A DNA stretch of 64,000 bases from Streptomyces sp. NRRL WC-3626 (GTDB lineage Bacteria; Actinomycetota; Actinomycetes; Streptomycetales; Streptomycetaceae), in assembly GCF_000718785.1 (NCBI RefSeq), contig NZ_JOCA01000001.1:310001-374000 (forward strand). The letters run 5' to 3'. A program made the translations under genes and the position numbers. The notes beneath the pieces are model-generated. The model was not told where the DNA came from and made no database searches. It was given only the letters and a program-made list of their open reading frames with translations. This document shows positions 8,142 to 16,226 of this stretch, piece by piece. Position 1 is the first letter of the stretch; each line of letters starts with the position of its first letter.

Positions 8142-8909
8142 TCAGGACCGCTGGTAGCGCGTGAACAGGAAACCGTCCTCCTCCAACATCGACTTCAGCG
8201 TGAAACGCCGCGGAAGTGTTACTGAGGGTCCACCGGCAATGCGCTGAGCGTCACCCGCGGTGAGTATCGGTGCGAGGGTCAGACAGATCTCGTCCAGTAC
8301 CCCGGCCGCGATCAGCTCGCCGAGCAGTCGCGGCCCGCCCTCGGTCAGCAGCCGGGTGTGTCCGAGGTCGGCGAGGGCCCGTACCGCCCGCGCGGGGTCC
8401 ACCGCGGTCCCCTCCCCCGCGACGACCACCCGGGCGCCCGCCGCCTCGGCGGCGGCGACCCGGTCCGGGGCGGCGGCGGCGCCGGTCAGCAGCAGCGTCG
8501 GCACGAGGGGGGAGGTGAACAGCGGCAGCGAGAAGTCCAGGTCCAGGCTCGCCGTCACCACGGCGATCACGGGCGCGGGCCCCTGTCCGGCGGCCTCCCG
8601 CGCGGCGGCGAACTCCGCACGCGCGCGTGCCGGACGGTAGCCCTCCTGCCGTACGGTCTGCGCGCCGACGACCACGACGTCGGCGAGGGCCCGCAGCACG
8701 CCGAAGATCCGCATGTCGGCCGGGTGGGAGAGGGGCTGCGAACGTCCGTCGTGCTGGGCGGCCCCGTCGAGCGTGGACACCATGTTGGCCCGCAGCCACG
8801 GCTCCCGCCCCCCACCGGGATGGGCATAGGCGGCGGCGAGCTCGGCGAGCCCCCACTCACGAACGGCCGTCTCGTCGGTCACATCGGTCACGGGGAACAG
8901 GCGTCGCAT
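8142..8909 (-). CDS. RibD C-terminal-type pyrimidine reductase family protein
   Basis: NADPH-dependent reductase of the DHFR-like RibD C-terminal family, which in riboflavin synthesis reduces the ribosyl of a deaminated pyrimidine. About 255 residues. Seen: WLRANMVSTLDGAA, the family's substrate-binding start near residue 40, VVVGAQTVRQEGYRP, and the nucleotide-binding LLTEGGPRLLGELIAAGVLDE near the C-terminus, followed by LTLAPILTAGDAQRI. No deaminase domain is present, so this is a stand-alone reductase. Whether it acts in riboflavin, deazaflavin or other pterin-like metabolism cannot be read from sequence. Start ATG 8909 (MRRLFPVTD) is chosen because longer starts run into the promoter and coding sequence of the divergent ZapE-like gene. 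Confidence 0.88.
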   Translation of the reverse strand: MRRLFPVTDVTDETAVREWGLAELAAAYAHPGGGREPWLRANMVSTLDGAAQHDGRSQPLSHPADMRIFGVLRALADVVVVGAQTVRQEGYRPARARAEFAAAREAAGQGPAPVIAVVTASLDLDFSLPLFTSPLVPTLLLTGAAAAPDRVAAAEAAGARVVVAGEGTAVDPARAVRALADLGHTRLLTEGGPRLLGELIAAGVLDEICLTLAPILTAGDAQRIAGGPSVTLPRRFTLKSMLEEDGFLFTRYQRS

Positions 8910-8946
8910 GTCAGGCAGTGTTCCACGGCCCGTAGCATGGGGGACC

Positions 8947-10041
8947 GTGTCGTCCTCCTCCGCCGCTTCCCGTCCCGGTCCGATAGCCGACGTGGCCCCG
9001 CTCTCGCTGTGCGCGCGTGAACCGCGCGTGCCCGCGGACCGGCTCGTCGCCGAGATGGTGCCGCCGCCGCGGTTCGACTCGGTCCGCTTCTCCACGTACA
9101 TCCCGGACCCGGGCCGGCCGAGCCAGACCGAGGCCGTGGGCGTCCTCGAGGGCTTCGCGGCGGGCCTGACCGGCGGGGCGGGCGGCGATCCGGGCCGGCG
9201 CAGGCTGTTCGGCTTCGGCAAGGCGCCGAAGCGGACCCCGGCAGGTCCGCGCGGTGTCTACCTCGACGGCGGTTACGGCGTCGGCAAGACCCACCTGCTG
9301 GCCTCCCTGTGGCACGCCACCCCGGCCGAGCCCGCGCTCAAGGCGTTCGGCACGTTCGTGGAGCTGACGAACCTGGTCGGCGCGCTCGGCTTCCAGCAGA
9401 CGGTGAAGACGCTCTCCGGGCACCGGCTGCTGTGCATCGACGAGTTCGAGCTGGACGACCCGGGCGACACCGTGCTCGTCTCCACCCTGCTCGGGAAGCT
9501 GGTCGAAGCCGGTGTGGCGCTCGCCGCCACCTCGAACACGCTGCCGGGCAAGCTCGGCGAGGGCCGGTTCGCCGCCGCCGACTTCCTGCGGGAGATCCAG
9601 GGCCTGTCGGCCCACTTCCACGCGCTGCGCATCGACGGCGAGGACTACCGCCACCGGGGTCTGCCGGATGCTCCGGCCCCGCACTCCGACGAGGTGGTGA
9701 CCCGCACGGCGCACACCGTGGAGGGCGCCTCGCTGGACACCTTCCCCGACCTCCTCGACCACCTCGCACGGGTCCACCCCAGCCGCTACGGCGCCCTGAC
9801 CGACGGCCTCCGCGCGGTCTGCCTCACCGGCGTACGCCCGGTCCCGGACCAGTCGACGGCCCTGCGCCTCGTCGTCCTGGCGGACCGCCTCTACGACCGC
9901 GAGATCCCGGTCCTGGCCTCGGGCCTCCCCTTCGACCGGCTCTTCAGCGAGGAGATGCTGAACGGCGGCTACCGCAAGAAGTACTTCCGAGCCATCTCCC
10001 GCCTGACGGCACTGGCCCGGGACGCGGGAAGGCTCACATAA
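8947..10041 (+). CDS. zapE: AFG1/ZapE-family AAA-type ATPase
   Basis: Cytosolic P-loop ATPase of the AFG1/ZapE family. In E. coli ZapE binds FtsZ and affects late division, and in mitochondria Afg1 is tied to protein quality control. About 364 residues, as usual. Walker A is DGGYGVGKTHLL near residue 105 and Walker B is LLCIDEFELDD near residue 155. ATSNTLP (sensor-like), LPGKLGEGRFAAADFL and the GLPFDRLFSEEMLNGGYRKKYFRAISRL C-terminus all follow the family. Start GTG 8947 is favoured because a TAGCAT -10-like box lies about 10 nt upstream, typical for a leaderless actinobacterial gene. An upstream ATG at 8908 would overlap the divergent start. The role in Streptomyces, where division is largely developmental, is not known from this sequence. 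Confidence 0.9.
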   Translation: MSSSSAASRPGPIADVAPLSLCAREPRVPADRLVAEMVPPPRFDSVRFSTYIPDPGRPSQTEAVGVLEGFAAGLTGGAGGDPGRRRLFGFGKAPKRTPAGPRGVYLDGGYGVGKTHLLASLWHATPAEPALKAFGTFVELTNLVGALGFQQTVKTLSGHRLLCIDEFELDDPGDTVLVSTLLGKLVEAGVALAATSNTLPGKLGEGRFAAADFLREIQGLSAHFHALRIDGEDYRHRGLPDAPAPHSDEVVTRTAHTVEGASLDTFPDLLDHLARVHPSRYGALTDGLRAVCLTGVRPVPDQSTALRLVVLADRLYDREIPVLASGLPFDRLFSEEMLNGGYRKKYFRAISRLTALARDAGRLT

Positions 10042-10060
10042 GAAGCACGGGGACGGCGGC

Positions 10061-10140
10061 CCCGCAGGGGCGCGGGACCGTATCGATCTGCGGCTGCGCC
10101 GCGCGGGCGCGGAACGGGGGTCCGGGGGCGGAGCCCCCGG
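10061..10140. repeat. Streptomyces intergenic repeat, copy A, ending in a strong hairpin
   Basis: Between the ZapE-like and slipin genes lies a GC-rich block with the phrases CAGGGGCGCGGGACCGT and TGCGGCTGCGCCGCGCGGGCGCG. A near-identical pair of phrases occurs at 36294-36343. It is followed by a perfect hairpin, CCGGGGGC-GGA-GCCCCCGG (10122-10140), which probably ends zapE transcription. This looks like a REP-like dispersed intergenic element. Confidence 0.7.
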
Positions 10141-10256
10141 GGACGGGACGGGAAGGTGCGGCGGGGGCGAAAACGCACCCTTCCACCGTGGCCCCACCCA
10201 CAACACCGGGCATATCGTTGCAATAGCAGCCGAAGACCTCTGACCGGGAGGTCGAC

Positions 10257-11060
10257 ATGCTCGACGAAATCCTGACCGCCGCCGCGGCGACCGCCGCCGC
10301 CACCGCCACCTACCTCGTCGCAGCGGCCCGAGTCGTCAAACAGTACGAACGCGGCGTCGTCTTCCGCCTCGGCCGCCTCCACGGCGACGTACGCACACCC
10401 GGCTTCACCCTCGTCGTCCCCGGCGTGGACCGCCTGCACAAGGTCAACCTGCAGATCATCACCATGCCGGTGCCGGCCCAGGAAGGCATCACCCGCGACA
10501 ACGTCACCGTGCGCGTGGACGCGGTCGTCTACTTCAAGGTCGTGGACGCCTCGGCGGCGATCATCAACGTCGAGGACTACCGCTTCGCCGTCTCCCAGAT
10601 GGCCCAGACCTCGCTCAGGTCGATCATCGGCAAGAGCGACCTCGACGACCTCCTCTCCAACCGCGAGAAACTCAACCAGGGCCTCGAGCTGATGATCGAC
10701 AGCCCCGCGATCGGCTGGGGCGTCCAGATCGACCGGGTCGAGATCAAGGACGTCTCCCTCCCCGACACCATGAAGCGCTCCATGGCCCGCCAGGCCGAGG
10801 CCGACCGTGAACGCCGCGCCCGCGTCATCAACGCCGACGCCGAGCTCCAGGCCTCCAGAAAGCTCGCCGAGGCCGCCCAGCAGATGTCGGACACCCCCTC
10901 CGCCCTCCAGCTCCGCCTGCTGCAGACCATCGTCGCCGTGGCCGCCGAGAAGAACTCCACCCTCGTCCTGCCCTTCCCCGTCGAACTCCTCCGCTTCCTG
11001 GAACGCGCCCAGCAGCCGGACCACGCCGTGGAACCCGGCCACAGGCCCGACGGCGCGTGA
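10257..11060 (+). CDS. slipin (SPFH/stomatin-prohibitin family) membrane protein
   Basis: Membrane-scaffold protein of the SPFH family, anchored by one N-terminal hydrophobic helix (about residues 5-25) with the bulk facing the cytoplasm. 267 residues, typical for slipins. The stomatin core is clear: VKQYERGVVFRLGRL, GFTLVVPGVDRL, DNVTVRVDAVVYFKVVD, and the signature AQTSLRSIIGKSDLDDLL. A helical segment rich in Ala, Glu and Arg (RQAEADRERRARVINADAEL) would oligomerise. Family roles include membrane microdomain organisation. No NfeD-type protease partner gene lies next to it here, so it is an orphan slipin. RBS GGGAGG is ideally placed. Confidence 0.95.
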   Translation: MLDEILTAAAATAAATATYLVAAARVVKQYERGVVFRLGRLHGDVRTPGFTLVVPGVDRLHKVNLQIITMPVPAQEGITRDNVTVRVDAVVYFKVVDASAAIINVEDYRFAVSQMAQTSLRSIIGKSDLDDLLSNREKLNQGLELMIDSPAIGWGVQIDRVEIKDVSLPDTMKRSMARQAEADRERRARVINADAELQASRKLAEAAQQMSDTPSALQLRLLQTIVAVAAEKNSTLVLPFPVELLRFLERAQQPDHAVEPGHRPDGA

Positions 11061-11083
11061 CACGAGCTACGCGCGTGGTTCCC

Positions 11084-11118
11084 GTGACCCGCACCAGGTG
11101 ATAGACACGGCGGGTCAC
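11084..11118. promoter_or_regulatory. perfect 9-bp inverted repeat upstream of DUF839 gene
   Basis: GTGACCCGC (11084-11092) and GCGGGTCAC (11110-11118) are exact reverse complements with a 17-nt spacer. They lie 23 nt beyond the slipin stop and 31 nt before the DUF839 start. This could be a slipin terminator or a two-turn operator for a dimeric regulator. Confidence 0.45.
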
Positions 11119-11120
11119 AG

Positions 11121-11140
11121 TTCCTGTCCGCCAACAGGAA
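11121..11140 (+). promoter_or_regulatory. hairpin over the ribosome binding site of the DUF839 gene
   Basis: TTCCTGT (11121-11127) pairs perfectly with ACAGGAA (11134-11140), with a 6-nt loop. The right arm contains most of the Shine-Dalgarno sequence AGGAAGG used by the ATG at 11150, so folding of the mRNA would hide the ribosome site. Confidence 0.45.
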
Positions 11141-11149
11141 GGTTTCCCC

Positions 11150-12544
11150 ATGCCAGAAACCGGGTCCACCACCGGCTCCCCCGCGACACGACGTGAACTG
11201 CTCGCCCGCTCCGGCGCCCTCGGTGCCGGCATCGCCTTCACCGGCGCCCTCTCCGAACTCTTCACCGGCACCGCCGCCGCGCAGAACCTCGGCCACGCCG
11301 GCTACGGCCCCCTGATCCCCGACCCCGACGGCCTGCTCGACCTGCCGAAGGGCTTCCGCTACAAGGTGCTCTCCCGCGAGGGCGACCCGCTGCGCTCCGG
11401 CGAGGGCCCGGTCCCCTCCAACCACGACGGCATGGCCGCCTTCGCCGGCCGCCACGGCCGTATCCACCTGGTCCGCAACCATGAGAACCGCGCGAGCGGC
11501 AGAGTCCCCGTGCCGGTGATCGAGGGTCTGACCTACGACCCGCAGGGCAAGGGCGGCTGTACGGCGCTGACCCTCGACCACCACAACCGGGTGCTGTCGG
11601 AGCGGGTCGCGATCGCCGGTACGGCGGTGAACTGCGCGGGCGGGCCGACCCCCTGGGACACCTGGCTGACCTGCGAGGAGACCGAGGACCGGGCCGGCAC
11701 CAACGGCTACACCAAGGACCACGGCTACATCTTCGAGGTCGACGGCGCCGACCCGCGCCGTACCGGCGCCGTACCGCTGACCGCGATGGGCCGCTTCCAG
11801 CACGAGGCGATCGCCGTGGACCCGAAGCGGGGCGTGGTCTACGAGACCGAGGACGCCTTCGAGCGGCCCTTCGGCCTGTTCTACCGCTTCCTTCCGAAGA
11901 AGCCGCTGGGCGGCACCGGTTCGCTGCGCGCGGGCGGCCGGCTCCAGGCGATGCGGGTGCCCGGGGTGCCCGACCTGTCCTCGATCCAGGAGATCGGCGC
12001 CCGCTTCGACCACATCGAATGGGTGGACGTACCGGACCCGCAGGCAGCCGAAACCCCGATCCGCCACCAGGACTTCGGCGCGAAGGGCATCACCCACGCC
12101 CAGAAGCTGGAGGGCTGCTACTGGGGCGGGAGCTCGGTCTACTTCGTCTCGTCGTTCGCCCACAGCGCCGAGGGCTCGGCGGCCGACCACTACGGCCAGA
12201 TCTGGCGCTACGACCCGGACCGGCGCCGCCTCACCCTGGTGATCGTCTTCGGCCCGGACACCGACGTACAGCTGCCCGGCGAGTCACCGGACAACATCTG
12301 CCTCGCGCCCAGCGGCGGCCTGATGGTCTGCGAGGACGGCAACGGCGCCCAGCACGTCTACGGCGTCAACCGGCGCGGCGAGGTCTACGCGATGGCGCGC
12401 GGGAGGCAGAACATCGGCACGCCCGAGGAACCGGAGTGGGGCGAGTTCGCCGGCGTCACCTTCTCCCCGGACGGCGACACGATGTACGTCAACTGCTACA
12501 CCCCCGGCACGACGTTCGCCGTGACGGGCCCCTGGCGCAGGTAG
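11150..12544 (+). CDS. Tat-exported PhoX-like (DUF839) phosphatase-family protein
   Basis: Exported beta-propeller protein of the PhoX/DUF839 family, related to calcium/iron-dependent alkaline phosphatases that release phosphate from organic esters. 464 residues, shorter than full PhoX. Twin-arginine signal at residues 14-45: TRRELLARSGALGAGIAFTGAL, ending near TAAAQN. Propeller blades carry family stretches such as HLVRNHENR, DTWLTCEETEDR, HEAIAVDPKRGVVYETED and LPGESPDNICLAPSGGLMVCEDG. These supply the acidic metal ligands seen in PhoX. Activity on phosphate esters is inferred from the family only. I saw no PHO box upstream. Instead two inverted repeats occur, one covering the ribosome site. 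Confidence 0.9.
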   Translation: MPETGSTTGSPATRRELLARSGALGAGIAFTGALSELFTGTAAAQNLGHAGYGPLIPDPDGLLDLPKGFRYKVLSREGDPLRSGEGPVPSNHDGMAAFAGRHGRIHLVRNHENRASGRVPVPVIEGLTYDPQGKGGCTALTLDHHNRVLSERVAIAGTAVNCAGGPTPWDTWLTCEETEDRAGTNGYTKDHGYIFEVDGADPRRTGAVPLTAMGRFQHEAIAVDPKRGVVYETEDAFERPFGLFYRFLPKKPLGGTGSLRAGGRLQAMRVPGVPDLSSIQEIGARFDHIEWVDVPDPQAAETPIRHQDFGAKGITHAQKLEGCYWGGSSVYFVSSFAHSAEGSAADHYGQIWRYDPDRRRLTLVIVFGPDTDVQLPGESPDNICLAPSGGLMVCEDGNGAQHVYGVNRRGEVYAMARGRQNIGTPEEPEWGEFAGVTFSPDGDTMYVNCYTPGTTFAVTGPWRR

Positions 12545-12558
12545 CGGGGCGACGACGA

Positions 12559-12591
12559 CCGGGGCGGAGGGCGGCAGGCCCTCCGCCCCGG
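12559..12591. terminator. strong bidirectional terminator hairpin
   Basis: A 14-bp perfect stem, CCGGGGCGGAGGGC (12559-12572) with GCCCTCCGCCCCGG (12578-12591), and a 5-nt loop. It lies between the convergent DUF839 and SRPBCC genes, so it can serve both. Confidence 0.8.
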
Positions 12592-12599
12592 CGCCGGAC

Positions 12600-13085
12600 T
12601 CAGTTCGCGAGGAGGCCGTCCATCTGGCCGACGGCCTGGGTCATCCCCTCCACCATGCCCATCTCGGCCAGCTGCTCCATCTGCTCGCGGGTGTCGAAGA
12701 CGGAACGCAGCTCCATCCGGGTGCCCTCCCCGTGGCCGGTGAGCGTCATCCGTACCTCGGTGGTCGGCATCTCCGGGTTCGGCTTACCCTCCTGGTCGGA
12801 GAAGCCGTCGGTGAACTCGAGGGCCGTCGGCGGGGTGACCGAGGAGATCCGCCACCAGCCGCCGTACTTCTCGCCCTCCGGGCCGGTCATGTGGTACTTC
12901 ATGCCGCCGCCCGGTGTGAGGTCGTGCTCCTCGAAGGTCGCCGGGTAGCTCGGCGGCCCCCACCAGCGCTCCAGCAGCCGGGGGTCGGCCCACAGCTGCC
13001 ACACCCGCTCCACGGGGGCGGCGAAGTCGGCGACGAGGGTGAGGGTGAGGGCGTCGACGTCCTTGTCCACGCTGGTGACAGTCAT
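12600..13085 (-). CDS. SRPBCC (AHSA1-like) domain protein
   Basis: Small cytosolic protein of the START/Bet v1-like SRPBCC superfamily, AHSA1-type, which binds hydrophobic ligands. 161 residues. Recognised by ADFAAPVERVWQLWADPRLLERWWGPP near the N-terminus and by TPGGGMKYHMTGPEGEKYGGWWRI in the middle. Its ATG overlaps the stop of the ArsR-type regulator gene as ATGA, so the two are translationally coupled. ArsR-SRPBCC pairs are widespread in actinobacteria, and the ligand is generally unknown. Transcription would be autoregulated through the palindrome at the ArsR start. Confidence 0.92.
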   Translation of the reverse strand: MTVTSVDKDVDALTLTLVADFAAPVERVWQLWADPRLLERWWGPPSYPATFEEHDLTPGGGMKYHMTGPEGEKYGGWWRISSVTPPTALEFTDGFSDQEGKPNPEMPTTEVRMTLTGHGEGTRMELRSVFDTREQMEQLAEMGMVEGMTQAVGQMDGLLAN

Positions 13086-13453
13086 CGGTCCGGTCCTTTC
13101 GCAGGGGTGCCGGGGCCGGCGGCCTCCGTGAGCAGACCGGACATCCGGTCCACCCGGGCCCGCCAGGCCGACTCCAGTTCGTCCAGTGCCCGCCGGGCGC
13201 GGGCCAGCGCGTCGGGGTCGGTGCGTACGAGCTGCTCCCGTCCGCGCCGCTCCTTGCCGACCAGTCCGGCCCGCTCCAGCACCGTGACGTGTTTCTGCAC
13301 CGCGGCGAAGCTCATCGGATACGCCGCGGCCAGACGTGACACGGACAGCTCACCCCGGCCGCAGCGACGGAGTATGTCCCGCCGCGTCGCGTCCGCCAGG
13401 GCATGGAACAGCCGGTCCACGCCGTCGGTCTCGTCCAATCCATCTACAACCAT
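13082..13453 (-). CDS. ArsR-family winged-helix repressor
   Basis: Dimeric DNA-binding repressor, about 123 residues. The winged helix shows as LFHALADATRRDILRRCGRGELSVSRLAAAYPMSFAAVQKHVTVLERAGLV, with the recognition helix around AVQKHVTVLE. No cysteine metal-binding box is present, so it is probably not a metal sensor. It belongs to the non-metal branch paired with AHSA1-like proteins. The start ATG at 13453 lies inside an 18-bp palindrome, which suggests that the protein represses its own mRNA directly at the start codon. It diverges from the FAD/Rieske oxidoreductase gene 85 bp away, which it may also control. Confidence 0.93.
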   Translation of the reverse strand: MVVDGLDETDGVDRLFHALADATRRDILRRCGRGELSVSRLAAAYPMSFAAVQKHVTVLERAGLVGKERRGREQLVRTDPDALARARRALDELESAWRARVDRMSGLLTEAAGPGTPAKGPDR

Positions 13454-13462
13454 TTGGTTGTA
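13445..13462. promoter_or_regulatory. ArsR autoregulatory operator overlapping the start codon
   Basis: TACAACCA-TT-TGGTTGTA is an 18-bp palindrome with exact 8-bp arms. On the minus strand the start codon and second codon of the ArsR gene are inside it. Position and symmetry fit an autorepressor site. A leaderless or very short leader mRNA would make occupancy block initiation. Confidence 0.75.
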
Positions 13463-13538
13463 CGTTAATCCCGTACCGGCCGCCCCGCAAGGGGAGGGTC
13501 GCGCCACTGAACCCGGCGCACGCGGGTACTCAGCCCGT

Positions 13539-15062
13539 ATGACGGAGAACCAGCAGGTCAGCGGCTCGTACTGGCTGGAGACCGCACCGGACGGCCGATA
13601 CCCGGCACCGACCGGGGATCTCGAGGTCGACGTGGCCGTCATCGGCGCGGGCGTCGCCGGTCTGTGCACGGCCCGGGAGCTGGCGCGGGCCGGGAGGACC
13701 GTCGCGGTGCTGGAGGCCGGGCGGGTCGCGGCCGGTGTCACCGGACACACCACGGCCAAGGTCACCGCCCTGCACACGCTGATCTACGACAAGCTGAGCC
13801 GGACCCGGGGCGCCGAGGGCGCGCGGCTGTACGCCCGTTCGCAGTCCGAGGCGATCGAGCACACCGCCCGGGTCGTGGCGGAGCTCGGCGTCGACTGCGA
13901 GTGGGAGCGCCGGAGCGCGTACACCTACGTCCGTGACGCGGACCGGGTGGAGGAGTTGCGCGCGGAGGCGCGGGCGGCGCGGGAGGCGGGGCTGCCGGCC
14001 TCCTTCGTGACCGAGACGGGCCTGCCGTTCCCGGTCGCGGGCGCCGTCGAGGTGACGGGGCAGGCGCAGTTCCATCCGCGCAAGTACCTGCTGGCCCTGG
14101 TCGGCGACATCGTCGCGCACGGCGGGCGCGTCCACGAGGACACCACCGTCACCGGTCTGGAGGAGGGCACGCCGTGCCGGCTGTCGACGGCGGCCGGGAC
14201 GACGGTGACGGCCCGGGACGTGGTGGTCGCCACCCACTACCCGGTCTTCGACCGGGCGCTGCTGTTCACGCGCCTCTCCCCGCGCCGCGAGCTGGTCGTC
14301 GCGGGTCCCCTCCCGGCCGGCCGGGACCCGGGCGGGATGTACATCACCCCGGAGGAGAACACCCGCTCGGTGCGCACGGCTCCCTACGGCGAGGACGGCT
14401 CCCGCCGCTTCCTCGTGGTCACCGGTGAGCACTTCACGCCGGGCACGGGCGACCCGCGCGCCCTCTTCGGCCGGCTCTCCGCCTGGGCCCGCACCCACTT
14501 CCCGGACGTGGAGCTCACCCACTCCTGGGCCACGCAGGACAACGATCCCACCGACACCGTGCCGCTCGTCGGCCCGCTGCACCCGGGCGCCCGGCACACC
14601 TACGTCGCCACCGGTTTCGGCGGCTGGGGGCTGAGCGGGGGCATGATGGCCGGCCTGCTCCTCACCGCGCGGATCACCGGGGAGGAGTGCGCGTGGAGCG
14701 AGCTGTACGACCCGCGCCGGCTGGCCTCCGCCGTGCGTGAGGCGCCGTCCTTCCTCAAGCATCAGGCGCAGGTGGCCAAACACTTCGTCGGCGACCGGCT
14801 GCGTCCGGCACCGCCGGCGGAGGCGCTGCCGCCGGGCGAGGGCGCGGTGGTGCGCACCGAGGGCGGCCGGCTCGCGGTGTACCGCGACGACGCCGGCACC
14901 CTGCACGCCGTCTCCGCCCGCTGTACCCACCTCGGCTGCCTGGTCGCCTTCAACGCGGCCGAGCGCGCCTGGGAGTGTCCCTGTCACGGCTCCCGCTTCG
15001 ACACGGACGGCAAGGTCGTCCAGGGCCCGGCGACGCGACCGCTGGAGCGGCGCGACATCTGA
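13539..15062 (+). CDS. FAD-dependent oxidoreductase with C-terminal Rieske domain
   Basis: Cytosolic flavoprotein, about 507 residues, made of a DAO-fold amine/amino-acid-oxidase-like domain and a Rieske [2Fe-2S] domain. The FAD motif is VAVIGAGVAGLCTARELARAG near residue 30, with the downstream FAD-binding TGFGGWGLSGGMMAGLLL near residue 365. The Rieske ligands are CTHLGC and CPCHGSRF close to the C-terminus (about residues 462 and 481), with two Cys and two His intact. The same architecture is known from the YhfW-type group, whose substrate is undefined. The ATG at 13539 is close to a GTACTC/GTATGA stretch, so leadership is unclear. It diverges from the ArsR gene, whose operator is 77 bp upstream. 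Confidence 0.93.
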   Translation: MTENQQVSGSYWLETAPDGRYPAPTGDLEVDVAVIGAGVAGLCTARELARAGRTVAVLEAGRVAAGVTGHTTAKVTALHTLIYDKLSRTRGAEGARLYARSQSEAIEHTARVVAELGVDCEWERRSAYTYVRDADRVEELRAEARAAREAGLPASFVTETGLPFPVAGAVEVTGQAQFHPRKYLLALVGDIVAHGGRVHEDTTVTGLEEGTPCRLSTAAGTTVTARDVVVATHYPVFDRALLFTRLSPRRELVVAGPLPAGRDPGGMYITPEENTRSVRTAPYGEDGSRRFLVVTGEHFTPGTGDPRALFGRLSAWARTHFPDVELTHSWATQDNDPTDTVPLVGPLHPGARHTYVATGFGGWGLSGGMMAGLLLTARITGEECAWSELYDPRRLASAVREAPSFLKHQAQVAKHFVGDRLRPAPPAEALPPGEGAVVRTEGGRLAVYRDDAGTLHAVSARCTHLGCLVAFNAAERAWECPCHGSRFDTDGKVVQGPATRPLERRDI

Positions 15063-15151
15063 TCCGGGACGGGCGCCCACCCGGGTGAGACCGGCTCCGA
15101 ACCGGCCCTACAAGCCCAGGAACGTACAGAAACCACTCATATCGTCATACG

Positions 15152-15988
15152 GTGATCACTCTCGTACACCGATCAGCCGCCGTATGCCTCCTGGCCACCG
15201 CGCTCGCCGCCTGCGGCACCACCCGCCCCGCCCCGCAGGCACCGCCCCGCCCGGCGCCCTCCGCTCCCCCGGCGCCGCCCACGCTCGCGCCGGGCCCGTC
15301 CGGACTCACCCCGGTCTTCCGGCACGGGCCGCGCACCGGTGGCAGGACCGTCGCCCTCACCTTCGACGCCGACATGACCGCCGACCAGGGGCCGAGGGCT
15401 GCGGCGGGCGAGCGCTTCGACCATCCGCGGCTCATCACGACCCTGCGGGCGCTGAAAGTGCCGGCGACGGTGTTCATGACGGGCCGCTGGGCCGAGGAGT
15501 ACCCGGACCAGGCCCGCTCCATCGGCCGGGACCCGCTCTTCGAGGTCGCCAACCACTCCTACAGCCACTACGCGTTCACCGAGGACTGCTACGGCCTGCC
15601 GGCCGTCCCCGCGGACCGGATGCGGGCGGACGTGGAACGGGCGTACGACGTCTTCCGGAAGGTGGGCGTGCCCGACGCGAAGCCGTACTTCCGTTTCCCC
15701 GGCGGCTGTTACGACCGTACGGCGCTGAAGGCGCTGGCCCCGGCCGGGGTGACGGCCGTGCAGTGGGACGTGGTGGGCGGCGACGCGTTCGCGACGGACG
15801 CGGAGGCGGTGGCCGCTCAGGTACTGGAGGGCGTACGCCCCGGCTCGGTGGTCGTGCTGCACTGCACCCGCAGCGCCGCCCCGACGACGGAACGGGCCGT
15901 ACGCGAGGCCGTTCCGGAGCTGCGCCGCCGGGGCTACCGCTTCGTGAAGGTGTCGGACCTGATCGCGGCGGCCGACGGCCGGGGCTGA
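15152..15988 (+). CDS. polysaccharide deacetylase (NodB/CE4) lipoprotein
   Basis: Lipid-anchored extracytoplasmic carbohydrate esterase 4 enzyme that removes N-acetyl groups from peptidoglycan, chitin-like or other glycans. 278 residues. The lipobox LAAC ends a short signal (cysteine at about residue 21), followed by a Pro/Ala-rich linker to about residue 50. The NodB domain begins at VALTFDADMT: here the usual TFDDGP first motif is a variant, keeping the catalytic and metal Asp residues. The second motif is NHSYSH with the two metal histidines. YFRFPGGCYD is motif three and VVLHC is motif five. Start GTG 15152. Expressed rightward, with the small zinc-ribbon gene following. Confidence 0.93.
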   Translation: MITLVHRSAAVCLLATALAACGTTRPAPQAPPRPAPSAPPAPPTLAPGPSGLTPVFRHGPRTGGRTVALTFDADMTADQGPRAAAGERFDHPRLITTLRALKVPATVFMTGRWAEEYPDQARSIGRDPLFEVANHSYSHYAFTEDCYGLPAVPADRMRADVERAYDVFRKVGVPDAKPYFRFPGGCYDRTALKALAPAGVTAVQWDVVGGDAFATDAEAVAAQVLEGVRPGSVVVLHCTRSAAPTTERAVREAVPELRRRGYRFVKVSDLIAAADGRG

Positions 15989-16007
15989 GCCGTCCTACGC
16001 TGGAGGC

Positions 16008-16193
16008 ATGAGCGACACCGACGACGACTACTGCCTGATCGACGCGTCCCGGCCGCCGAAGGCCGACGGCCCGCCGTACGCGGCCTGCGTGCTCTGCCAG
16101 GAGCCGACGGAGTACCCGGAGTCGTACAAGGGCATCACGATGTGCCCGGTCTGCGAGTGGCGCGAGGCCGAACGCACGTCCTGCTCGGGCTGA
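16008..16193 (+). CDS. small zinc-ribbon-like protein
   Basis: 61 residues. CVLCQEPTEYPESYKGITMCPVC shows two CxxC knuckles 15 residues apart, as in treble-clef or rubredoxin-like zinc ribbons. No other domain is present. I do not recognise a function, though similar proteins are conserved in Streptomyces. It lies 19 nt after the deacetylase and 33 nt before the PTH2-domain gene, so it may be co-transcribed with both. TACGCT at 15996-16001 may be a -10 box. Confidence 0.75.
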   Translation: MSDTDDDYCLIDASRPPKADGPPYAACVLCQEPTEYPESYKGITMCPVCEWREAERTSCSG

Positions 16194-16226
16194 CGGCACT
16201 CCCGCGCGGGTTGGCACACTGTCCTC

